Under the pieces are notes generated by a model, which saw only the letters and a program-made list of their open reading frames with translations, did not search any database and was not told where the DNA came from. Below are positions 14,347 through 20,130 of a stretch of 22,011 bases of DNA, piece after piece; position 1 is the first letter of the stretch, and the number at the start of each line of letters is the position of its first letter. A program made the position numbers and the translations under genes. The stretch spans positions 1 through 22,011 of the IMG/VR virus record IMGVR_UViG_3300018057_000045. One strand, given 5' to 3'. This stretch comes from a virus.

Positions 14347-14382
14347 AGCGCGCGGGCGGAAGTGTTCACGCCCGCATCCGGC
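14346..14382. repeat. 37-bp direct repeat, right copy
   Basis: Identical to 13393-13429, beginning at the last base of the stop codon of the repeat-protein gene. The distance between the copies is 953 bp. The hairpin in it could also act at the 3' end of the transcript, although no T-run follows. Confidence 0.9.
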
Positions 14383-14525
14383 TTCGCGCGTGGGGGAAGC
14401 CCCTCGTCCCGTTTGACCCCGTGCTAGGCGGCCTATCTCGCTGAAAACTATCGTAGCCGGGTGAAGGCTGCTCACTCTGAAGTCTTGGCATGGTTCGATG
14501 GTACCGGCGCGCCAGTGAAGAAACC

Positions 14526-14583
14526 CCGGCGGCGGTAAAAAGCCCGTAACATTCCCCGGCTACCGTGGGACGCAACCGCGTCC
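14526..14583. repeat. Leader element with CCCGTAACA and hairpin
   Basis: CCCGTAACA (14543-14551) followed by CCCCGGC resembles the spacer at 2650-2670, and CCCGTAACA recurs at 14984-14992. GGACGC/GCGTCC (14568-14583) forms a 6-bp stem with an AACC loop directly before the GGGGAG Shine-Dalgarno of the next gene. The rest of 14383-14594 holds GC-rich sequence with no gene seen. Confidence 0.4.
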
Positions 14584-14594
14584 GGGGAGTAATC

Positions 14595-14894
14595 ATGTAC
14601 CAGTTTCTTGCTGGAGCCACTGTCGTGGCCGTGGTCGCCGTTGCGTCTTACTTTGAGCGCAAGGTGCTGCGGGCCGATGTCGTGAAAATCAAAACTGACT
14701 TTGAAGGCGCGGGTGAGAAGTTCCTGCTGACGCTGCGCTCGAAAGAGTCTCAGATTCGTGCGAAGATCGCCAACGACGTGGCGAAGGTCTTTGCCGAAGT
14801 GAGTTCTGCCGTTTCTCAGGGCGACGCCACATCGAAGGCGGACGTTCTCCGCATCGTTGAGAAGCTGGAATCTGATCTGCGAAAGGTTATCTAA
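14595..14894 (+). CDS. Small single-pass membrane protein with helical tail
   Basis: The ATG at 14595 was chosen because GGGGAG lies just upstream; a start at 14565 would be inside the leader hairpin. The 99-residue protein has an N-terminal membrane segment (FLAGATVVAVVAVASYF) and a long amphipathic, probably coiled-coil tail (RSKESQIRAKIANDVAKVF, LRIVEKLESDLRKVI). It has no recognised family. It is followed by two further small membrane proteins on the same strand, so it may belong to a lysis or membrane-associated group, but no endolysin is present nearby. Confidence 0.65.
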   Translation: MYQFLAGATVVAVVAVASYFERKVLRADVVKIKTDFEGAGEKFLLTLRSKESQIRAKIANDVAKVFAEVSSAVSQGDATSKADVLRIVEKLESDLRKVI

Positions 14895-15047
14895 GAGCGG
14901 GCTCCCCGCCCGGCCCGTGCCCACGGCGCAATTGAGAGTCGGACGCAAACCTTCATTTTCCGAACAGTGCGTCGTGGGCTCCACCCGTAACACCTAGCCG
15001 CCAGTATGCAAGTATTGCTATCTTCCTCTAACTAGGAAAGTCCCCCA

Positions 15048-15380
15048 ATGTCCACCGATCAGTTCACACAATTTATGGCCGCACAGTCTGCCATAAATCT
15101 GACCATGACAGCCGGGCTGTCACGCATCGAGCAGTCGCAGAAAGATATGAGCATCAGGTTATTCGGCGGCGACGGGCAGCCGGGATTGTTGACGAACTGC
15201 AAGGAATGCAAGTCGGGACTAGACGCACGGCTCGGAGCGCTGGAAGGCGCGAGGATCAGCACGCGCGCTTGGGTGGCCGGGGCGCTGGCGGTTTTCACGT
15301 TGGAAGGCTCGGCACTGGGCTTGTACTTTTCGAAGGTGGCCGGGCACCTTTCGGACCTTCAGCACGTACTAAAACACTAA
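15048..15380 (+). CDS. Holin-like / XhlA-like membrane protein
   Basis: A 110-residue protein with AGGAAAG before its ATG. Residues 1-60 form a soluble helical region with SRIEQSQKDMSIRLFGGDGQPGLL, a pattern common in phage coiled-coil membrane proteins. A single membrane helix lies at ~74-94 (AWVAGALAVFTLEGSALGLYF), with a short tail. CKEC at 51-54 may pair across subunits. The layout recalls XhlA-type haemolysin/holin accessory proteins. The spacer before it (14895-15047) carries CCCGTAACA but no gene. The holin role is inference; a structural accessory role is also possible. Confidence 0.6.
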   Translation: MSTDQFTQFMAAQSAINLTMTAGLSRIEQSQKDMSIRLFGGDGQPGLLTNCKECKSGLDARLGALEGARISTRAWVAGALAVFTLEGSALGLYFSKVAGHLSDLQHVLKH

Positions 15381-15395
15381 ACGGACGGCGCTGTC

Positions 15396-15491
15396 ATGCT
15401 CGAAAAGATTCGGACAATTTGCAGCGTCGCCACGTTGATCGTCTCGCTCGCCGGGCTGCTCCTATTGCTGCACTTCCACGGCTTGCTCTGA
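15396..15491 (+). CDS. 31-residue single-TM peptide
   Basis: ATG at 15396 opens a 31-residue frame, MLEKIRTICSVATLIVSLAG plus eleven more residues rich in Leu, ending at TGA 15489-15491. It is one membrane helix with a short charged start. It begins 15 bases after the holin-like stop, with ACGGACGG as a weak binding site, and its 3' end overlaps the end of the minus-strand HTH-like gene by 30 bases. Small membrane peptides are common in lysis modules. Coding status rests on position and composition only. Confidence 0.45.
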   Translation: MLEKIRTICSVATLIVSLAGLLLLLHFHGLL

Positions 15492-16037
15492 GTCCCGCCG
15501 GTTGTAGTTGTCATCTCCGAAGCTGTGGTGACGCCGCCCACACTCGTATCCCAGCCCAGCGGCAATCGCGCGCAGCCGCCGCAAGGCTTGTCTCACCATC
15601 CAAGGACTGACGCACAAGCTGAAGGCAACTTCCGTAGACGGCATTCCAAGTCTCCACGACCGCCATGCGATGCTCGATTGTAAGGCCATGTATGAACCGG
15701 CACGCTTGACAGCAGCAATGTGCTTATCCTGAAGGGCATGCTGTTGATCCGGACCGACGATCTCGTGGCCACGGAGTGCTTTTTTAGTCGCAGCAAGATT
15801 GATGGCCGCGTAGTCCCATGACGCGGGGATCGGCGTGTTACTGTGGACGTAGCGCCACGCCCGATGTCGGAGCACCGCCTTTAATTGCTCGTCCTGAAAG
15901 GCGAAGGGCGGGATGAAGGCGAAATTGTGGGCCGCGCGCCTGTTACTCATCTCAAGATTGTCAACAAATTTCCATCCCGTGGTACTGCTTGCCAACAACC
16001 CCTCTCGTTGGTGCTGCTTATAGAAATTACTTTTCAT
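15462..16037 (-). CDS. HTH-like phage protein of the minus-strand operon
   Basis: A 191-residue protein with GGGAGA before the ATG. The N-terminal 110 residues are not recognised. Residues ~122-163 contain IAWRSWRLGMPSTEVAFSL and VSPWMVRQALRRLRAIAAGLG, which read as a helix-turn-helix with a recognition helix. The segment resembles the one in the protein at 6793-7863, in the order hydrophobic helix, W/Y-x-R-x-G-x-x-S-x-E, then VxP-x-x-(V/I)R. It probably binds DNA. It is the second gene of a minus-strand pair running away from the palindrome-rich control region, so a repressor or maintenance regulator is possible. It is not a recognisable CI-type repressor. Confidence 0.6.
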   Translation of the reverse strand: MKSNFYKQHQREGLLASSTTGWKFVDNLEMSNRRAAHNFAFIPPFAFQDEQLKAVLRHRAWRYVHSNTPIPASWDYAAINLAATKKALRGHEIVGPDQQHALQDKHIAAVKRAGSYMALQSSIAWRSWRLGMPSTEVAFSLCVSPWMVRQALRRLRAIAAGLGYECGRRHHSFGDDNYNRRDSEQAVEVQQ

Positions 16038-16323
16038 TTGAGTCTCCCATCTTCACGTGCCTCTTTTTGTATTCAGTGCCGCACTCTGCGCATTCGGCGC
16101 GTCCAGCGCGCTTTGTTTCTATCCAGACCTGACTTCCGCAGCGTGGGCAAGCATCTCCGCTTCCCTTTCCATTGGCCCACAGGCGTTCTGGTCCGGCACC
16201 GATGCCGGTGACCGGCAGAATTACTTCGCGCGTTTTCTTGGGACCGCCCGGAGTGCAAAACGAGCAATACAGAGCGCGCCGTTCACCCTTCCCGATGTAG
16301 ACCCCGTGCTCGCATCGCCGCAT
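16027..16323 (-). CDS. Zinc-ribbon protein
   Basis: The 98-residue form from the ATG at 16323 is preferred, because GGAGA lies 8 bases upstream; an ATG at 16365 has no good binding site. It has two Cys groups: RRCEHGVYIG with ALYCSFC (C4, H6, C20, C23), and CPRCG (59-63) with CAECG (78-82), the latter a classic zinc ribbon. Such ribbons bind nucleic acid or proteins. Its 3' end overlaps the start of the HTH-like gene by 11 bases, so the two form one operon on the minus side of the control region. The specific role is unknown. Confidence 0.68.
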   Translation of the reverse strand: MRRCEHGVYIGKGERRALYCSFCTPGGPKKTREVILPVTGIGAGPERLWANGKGSGDACPRCGSQVWIETKRAGRAECAECGTEYKKRHVKMGDSNEK

Positions 16324-16580
16324 TGAGTTCGTTCTCCGGACTCTCAGCGGAGTGTGACGTGACATTTTCGTTGAAGGTAGGGGGACACCAGAGTTACACT
16401 GACGGCATGCTTCTGCTTCTCGTGTTAGTCGTGACCATGCTTGACGCCGCCCGGCGGGTGAGCAAGTGGTTACAAGTGGTAGCAGTTGATACACTCCGCG
16501 CCGCCCGGCGCAGCCTGCTCGCCGTAGCCCAGACCCCGCTTCCGTAAGTTCGAGCCTTCCCGATCAGAAACAGGCAAAAA

Positions 16581-16598
16581 CGTTAACCACATGATTAA
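16581..16598. promoter_or_regulatory. Inverted repeat GTTAA/TTAAC
   Basis: GTTAA and TTAAC are separated by 8 bases in an AT-rich patch. It is close to the candidate minus-strand -10 element and could be part of an operator; the arms are short, so chance occurrence is possible. Confidence 0.3.
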
Positions 16599-16615
16599 CA
16601 AGAACGCCCTGAACC

Positions 16616-16661
16616 CCACGCCAACGAAAATATTTATTTTCGTTTGTGCCAATTGGCGTGG
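16616..16661. promoter_or_regulatory. Nested operator-like palindromes
   Basis: CCACGCCAA (16616-16624) and TTGGCGTGG (16653-16661) are a perfect 9-bp inverted repeat. Inside it, 16623-16644 is a perfect palindrome with 10-bp arms (AACGAAAATA) around TT. GCCAATTGGC (16648-16657) is a further 10-bp palindrome. A third TTGGCGTGG copy lies at 16721-16729. Such nesting is typical of binding sites for dimeric regulators. Confidence 0.7.
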
Positions 16662-16755
16662 ACTTGCGGCGCTTTGGCCTTTTTATGCCTTGTTACTACA
16701 GGGTTAATACATTTCTTCGATTGGCGTGGGTTTGGCCGTTTTGCCAGTGACGGGA

Positions 16756-16810
16756 ACCCTAACAGCGCTCTGGGAGTATGTCCGGAAGCAAACGGGCTGG
16801 TGGTTAGGGT
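16756..16810. promoter_or_regulatory. Inverted repeat ACCCTAAC/GTTAGGGT
   Basis: Perfect 8-bp arms at 16756-16763 and 16803-16810 with about 39 bases between them. They may be paired binding sites or a stem in a leader RNA of the early transcript. Confidence 0.4.
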
Positions 16811-16986
16811 AACGGGGTAATGAATGGCCGATTCATGGGGCACCCCGATACCGCGAGAGCCAGCGACCGGGGCAGGGCGTCGTGATCCGCCACTGAGAGC
16901 GGCACCGTGGGCACCTTCGCGCAGCGTTCAATCCTGTGGCGGGGCAAGCGCGCGGGATACCTTACCACCCAAAAAGGAGCAACACA

Positions 16987-17166
16987 ATGAAGAAAATTGA
17001 GCACGTAATGTCAGACTTGGAAATGGATTTAGTGGTGGAAAATGACCGAAAATTTCGCCACCAACACCCGCAAACTACCGAGGAAACTCACGCAGCTTTC
17101 AGACAACTTCTAGACCTCATGGAGGAGAAGGGTATTTTGGGACCCGCCCCGAGCACTATTAACTAA
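16987..17166 (+). CDS. Small hypothetical early protein
   Basis: The ATG at 16987 has AAAAAGGAG upstream, an unusually good binding site that overrides an in-frame ATG at 16936. The 59-residue product (MKKIEHVMSDLEMDLVVEND, then TTEETHAAFRQLLDLMEEKG) is acidic and probably helical. It has no recognised family. It is the first gene on the plus side of the control region and so likely the first early product. A Cro-like role cannot be supported, since no HTH is evident. Confidence 0.6.
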   Translation: MKKIEHVMSDLEMDLVVENDRKFRHQHPQTTEETHAAFRQLLDLMEEKGILGPAPSTIN

Positions 17167-17214
17167 CCACTAAAACCAGCCGGGGAGTTGGACGGCAAAA
17201 CAAGGAGAAATACG

Positions 17215-17451
17215 ATGCAAATACAGGGAGACGGCTACGTGTATGGCAGACGGATGGAGGCAGACGGTCACATGTTTGACCTTGGCTTTGGAATAACAAT
17301 CACAGTAACCAGCGAGCGAAAGGTGTTGCTGGAAATACTCAACTTCGAAGAAAGCCCTTACCCCAAGGAAGACGACATAACAGAGACTGCGACGGGCCGC
17401 GTGTTTTTGAACGCGGTGTTCAGCGCAGAGAAAGAGGAGGCGAAACAATGA
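17215..17451 (+). CDS. Small hypothetical early protein
   Basis: The ATG at 17215 is preceded by AAGGAG. The 78-residue product starts MQIQGDGYVYGRRMEADGHM and is strand-rich in the middle (DLGFGITITVTSERKVLLEIL), ending in a short acidic and basic helix. It has no known family. Its stop overlaps the next start by 4 bases (ATGA), so the two are translationally coupled members of the early operon. Confidence 0.6.
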   Translation: MQIQGDGYVYGRRMEADGHMFDLGFGITITVTSERKVLLEILNFEESPYPKEDDITETATGRVFLNAVFSAEKEEAKQ

Positions 17452-17693
17452 CAATTGACCTCACTCCGGAACAGGTGCGCTGGCTCGGCGGTCTTCTGCG
17501 GGGCTTTTGCAGTGACCCCATCTACGACATGGAAGACGAGCAAGAACTCACATACAGATTCATGCTCCTTCTCCAACTCGAAATGAGTCGTGGTCGTGAT
17601 GGCATGGACGTCTCGCCGCGTCAGGAACTTCAGATGTGGAATGAACTTTTCGAGCAACGGGCAGCGGAGAAGGAAGCAGACAACAACTACTAG
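17448..17693 (+). CDS. Small hypothetical early protein
   Basis: The 81-residue product overlaps the previous gene by 4 bases. It has a start with LTPEQVRWLGGLLRGF, a central acidic stretch (DMEDEQELTYRFMLLLQLEMS) and an acidic helical end (ELFEQRAAEKEADNNY). It looks like a small helical protein; no family, Cys motif or membrane segment is present. Early phage genes of this kind often encode host-takeover peptides, but nothing specific can be said. Confidence 0.6.
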   Translation: MTIDLTPEQVRWLGGLLRGFCSDPIYDMEDEQELTYRFMLLLQLEMSRGRDGMDVSPRQELQMWNELFEQRAAEKEADNNY

Positions 17694-17746
17694 CAAGCCG
17701 GGCGTAAGCCGGGTGCAACACAACTAGGTAACAAAGGAGAATAGTT

Positions 17747-18202
17747 ATGGACGCAGCACGCTACACAATCACGCCCGCTGACAGACCCTTTCTTTTGCAC
17801 GCACTGTCGGCATGGAAAACCCTCCACCATTGCGAACTTGACAAGTCACAACTTCTGACTTGGTTAGAGCGCTACCCGAAACCAGATATTTTGCACGCGT
17901 TTGAGATAGTGCAGGTATGGGCTGACGAGCGGAAGCCTTCAGAGACGTGCTATCTGCTGCGAGCCAAGTATGCAAACGGCGTACTGCGCGCTCGCGCACA
18001 ACATCTCAATAAATGGAATGAGCTTTTTGCGTCGAAGGATGCTCCGACAATCTCGTTGACCCTTGAACAAGCGGAAATCGTTTTGCAGGAGCTTTCCGTT
18101 TCCGCGCCGATTTTCGGTGATGGTCACGACGCAAAAAAACACGCCGCACTTCTCATGCCGATTCGAGAGGCACTTATTCAGCAGATTGAAGAGGTGCAGT
18201 GA
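17747..18202 (+). CDS. Hypothetical early protein, 151 residues
   Basis: AAAGGAG precedes the ATG. The product has an aromatic, helical N-terminal part (RPFLLHALSAWKTLHHCE, LLTWLERYPKPDILHAFEIV), a middle with CYLLRAKYANGVLRARAQHLNKWNELF, and a C-terminal LTLEQAEIVLQEL helix. It has no recognised family. Its stop overlaps the start of the replication-initiator-like gene by one base (TGATG), so it may work with it. The spacer before it holds two imperfect AGCCGGG repeats. Confidence 0.6.
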   Translation: MDAARYTITPADRPFLLHALSAWKTLHHCELDKSQLLTWLERYPKPDILHAFEIVQVWADERKPSETCYLLRAKYANGVLRARAQHLNKWNELFASKDAPTISLTLEQAEIVLQELSVSAPIFGDGHDAKKHAALLMPIREALIQQIEEVQ

Positions 18203-19176
18203 TGACTGAAGAACTTGAGCAACTTGCACCCGACGGCTTTGTGATGATTCGGAATGGAATCCGCGAGCACATAGAGGGTGGAAGATTGACGGGCTACGCG
18301 CTCGGCGTTTACTTCTACTTGCACTTGACCTGTACATGGAAGACTGGCATCTGCTACACGAACGCGGTCGCTATCGGAAATGTGCTGAATATTCCAACAC
18401 GAAGCGTCAATGACGCGCTCCTTAGACTGCGGGAGCAGGGTTACATCAGCTATCCAGCAGGTCACGGGCAGCGTGGGAGTTACGCCGTACTCATTCACAA
18501 ATATCGCTGTACGGTCGGCGCGTTGAGGGGTTATGAGCTAAACGCTTTTGCTGATAACAACTTCGAGACGGTGACCTATGACCACCCGGACGGTGGCCGC
18601 GTGGTGGCCGCGTGGAAGCCGCGTGCTGACCGCGCGGAGACCGCGTTGATGGTGCGTGGTGGCCGCGTGCTGACCGCGTGTATTCAAGACAGTAAAGACT
18701 GTTACAAGCCCGCTGCAAGCGTAGAAGAAAGGCCAGACGGTCAAGCCAGCCAAGCCAGCCAGCCAAGAGAACCGCGTTCGGAAAACGAAAACGGCGGGCC
18801 GGCGGGCGGGAGCTTGTCTTTGAATCTTGGGGTTAGCACCCCAAGCCCGCTTAGAGCAACACCAACACCCGCTGGCCATGAGAAGGACAAGGGCAACACC
18901 GATGAAGAGCGCTGGAAGCACTTCATCGCTGACACCAAGGGCGGACTGCCAGATTCAATGAAGTACTCCATACCAAAGCTAGAAACAATTCCCTTGGTAT
19001 TGGCGAGAGCGAATGCTCAGAAGAGCAGTAGGTACAACACAAAAGCGGAATCCTTAGCGATGGGCATCAGTGATTGGGCAGAAGGCAGAAGTCCGTCGCT
19101 GGATGGATTGAAATGCTTTCGATGGGAAGCGTGGCTAAAAGAAACAGAAACGGAGTTCACAAAATTAACCAACTAA
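18202..19176 (+). CDS. Winged-helix replication initiator-like protein
   Basis: The 324-residue product starts at an ATG overlapping the preceding stop; a GTG at 18199 is the only alternative nearby. Residues ~25-95 form a winged helix: TGYALGVYFYLHLTCTWKTG, IGNVLNIPTRSVNDALLRLREQGYI, then the wing GHGQRGSYAVLIHKY. A low-complexity, probably disordered linker follows (residues ~130-235, rich in R, G, S, P, A, with QASQASQPREPRSENENGG). A conserved-looking C-terminal helical domain contains GDxxDWAEG-like ISDWAEGRSPSLDG and FRWEAWLKETE. This plan matches lambda O / RepO-type initiators, including eight 11-bp repeats inside the coding sequence. No helicase or loader gene is recognised after it. 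Confidence 0.68.
   Translation: MTEELEQLAPDGFVMIRNGIREHIEGGRLTGYALGVYFYLHLTCTWKTGICYTNAVAIGNVLNIPTRSVNDALLRLREQGYISYPAGHGQRGSYAVLIHKYRCTVGALRGYELNAFADNNFETVTYDHPDGGRVVAAWKPRADRAETALMVRGGRVLTACIQDSKDCYKPAASVEERPDGQASQASQPREPRSENENGGPAGGSLSLNLGVSTPSPLRATPTPAGHEKDKGNTDEERWKHFIADTKGGLPDSMKYSIPKLETIPLVLARANAQKSSRYNTKAESLAMGISDWAEGRSPSLDGLKCFRWEAWLKETETEFTKLTN
18593..18680 (+). repeat. Eight tandem 11-bp units, candidate origin iterons
   Basis: Units of exactly 11 bp run without gaps: GTGGCCGCGTG (units 1, 2, 7), GAAGCCGCGTG, CTGACCGCGCG, GAGACCGCGTT, GATGGTGCGTG and CTGACCGCGTG. The consensus is close to GTGRCCGCGTG. The period is not a multiple of three, so the encoded peptide is not repetitive and the constraint must be on the DNA; 11 bp is about one helical turn. 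A patch with ACAGT-AAAG-ACTGT follows. The position inside the initiator gene parallels lambda ori in O. Confidence 0.8.
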
Positions 19177-19180
19177 TCGC

Positions 19181-19195
19181 GCTCGCTTTGCGAGC
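19181..19195 (+). other. Hairpin between two early genes
   Basis: GCTCGC-TTT-GCGAGC is a perfect 6-bp stem just after the initiator-like stop and before the AAAAAGGAG binding site of the next gene. No T-run follows, so it may be an mRNA processing or stability element. Confidence 0.45.
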
Positions 19196-19213
19196 AGAAA
19201 AAGGAGCAATGAA

Positions 19214-19645
19214 ATGAGCACACCCTATCAACAAACAGAAGAGAACCTAATCCGGATGGTTGCAGACCCCAACTTCCGCGCCGTCCGCGTGGAGGAATAT
19301 CGGGGCCACGACATCATTCCGGCGGAAGCGGTTGCGGCACCGACAGATGAGCCCTACACCGGACTCGTAATCATGGATGAAAACAACTACGTCGTTTCCG
19401 ACGGGCTCGACACCGTCGAAAATGCAAAGAAGTTCATCGACCGCTGGCTTGATGAAGGCTGGCGGAACGTCGCGGAGAATGCGGTAGAGAAAGCAGCCGA
19501 CGAAGGCGAGCAGGAACGGACACGTCTCATCGTCGCTGAAATTCGTCGGCGGTGGGGCCATTTTAAAGGAGTTCAGGGTGCAGACTACATCGAAAGTCTT
19601 AGGCAGGAAGGGGTGAATGAAAATGAGTCCGCAGCCAGAGCTTAA
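19214..19645 (+). CDS. Hypothetical early protein, 143 residues
   Basis: AAAAAGGAG precedes the ATG. The product has an N-terminal helix (NLIRMVADPNFRAVRVEEY), a strand-rich middle with GLVIMDENNYVVSDGLDTVENAKKFIDRWLDEGW that reads like a small alpha-beta domain, and an acidic helical C-terminus with RTRLIVAEIRRRWGHF. No family is recognised. It overlaps the downstream wHTH gene by 29 bases in another frame, so both are in one operon. Confidence 0.6.
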   Translation: MSTPYQQTEENLIRMVADPNFRAVRVEEYRGHDIIPAEAVAAPTDEPYTGLVIMDENNYVVSDGLDTVENAKKFIDRWLDEGWRNVAENAVEKAADEGEQERTRLIVAEIRRRWGHFKGVQGADYIESLRQEGVNENESAARA

Positions 19646-19904
19646 CTTCTTCCAAGGCGAAACCTTCGAGCCCGCTCGTGACGGAGCGCGGCTCAACCGG
19701 CAGCTCGACGCTGTCCGGAAACTGATGAGCGACGGCAAGTGGCGGACGTTGGAGCAGATATCCGAAGCGACCGGCGCACCACAAGCCAGCGTCAGCGCGC
19801 GGCTACGGGATAGTCGGACCGTCCGGGGTGGCAGCTTCATCGTTGAGCGGCGTTATGTATCTCGTGGATTGCACGAGTACAGGTTCGCTGGCCACCAGAA
19901 TTGA
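19617..19904 (+). CDS. Winged-helix DNA-binding protein
   Basis: A 95-residue product from the ATG at 19617 with GGAAGGGG upstream (ATG at 19623 is possible). Residues ~30-92 are a complete small winged helix: LDAVRKLMSDGKWRTLEQISEATGAPQASVSARLRD, then the wing with GGSFIVERRYVSRGLHEYRF. Similar small proteins are common in phage early regions. It precedes the integrase by 226 bases and could serve as a directionality factor or a regulator; neither is proven. The same frame stays open after its TGA to 20120, without a good start. Confidence 0.72.
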   Translation: MKMSPQPELNFFQGETFEPARDGARLNRQLDAVRKLMSDGKWRTLEQISEATGAPQASVSARLRDSRTVRGGSFIVERRYVSRGLHEYRFAGHQN

Positions 19905-20130
19905 ACACAGGGCGTCAGAAACCGCGCTCGGCTGCATAGCAAGGCCGAGCATGGTAGCGGAAGCCAAGAACAGAAAAAGCAAGGGTTCGCCGGTCCCGCG
20001 TGGAAGACCCCACGCCCTACCGTCAAAGACATGGCGAACGTGACACTCGGCGCTTCACGGGGACCGCAACTGCGCGGTCGAATCCACTGCCGCTTACTAC
20101 CAGACGGCTCCAAACCATAAGGAGTCGTGC

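Larger units (their letters stand above)
16324..16986. promoter_or_regulatory. 663-bp gene-free divergent control region
   Basis: The stretch lies between the minus-strand zinc-ribbon operon and the plus-strand early genes. No convincing gene is seen in it. It is dense in palindromes between 16581 and 16810, listed separately. On the minus strand TTGGCG at about 16619-16624, followed 18 bases on by TGTTAA, is a possible promoter overlapping the first repeat arm. The stretch 16811-16970 is GC-rich without clear signals. Position and structure suggest the lysogeny/early switch; no repressor-operator pair is proven. Confidence 0.6.

Noticed and set aside
13413-14369. Long open frame on the minus strand opposite the repeat-protein gene
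   Set aside because: Its openness follows from the repeated codons of the plus-strand gene. It has no good ribosome binding site, its repeats (RARYSGSAH-like) are the antisense image of the WADPE units, and the plus-strand frame has GGAGGA and normal codon use.
14393-14520. Possible tRNA-like sequence with GTTCGAT near 14495
   Set aside because: No acceptor stem, T stem or anticodon stem of the right length could be formed on either strand.
16407-16547. 46-codon plus frame with a hydrophobic start in the control region
   Set aside because: No ribosome binding site at a suitable distance, and the second half is arginine-rich sequence from GC-rich repeats; not enough to call a gene.
18593-18680. 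CRISPR-like reading of the tandem repeats
   Set aside because: Units abut without spacers and are only 11 bp long; no cas gene is present.
19905-20120. Open frame continuing after the TGA of the winged-helix gene up to the integrase leader
   Set aside because: It is in frame and open for 71 codons, but the winged helix is complete before the TGA, the only ATG (20031) has no binding site and the translation looks random; readthrough is possible but unsupported.
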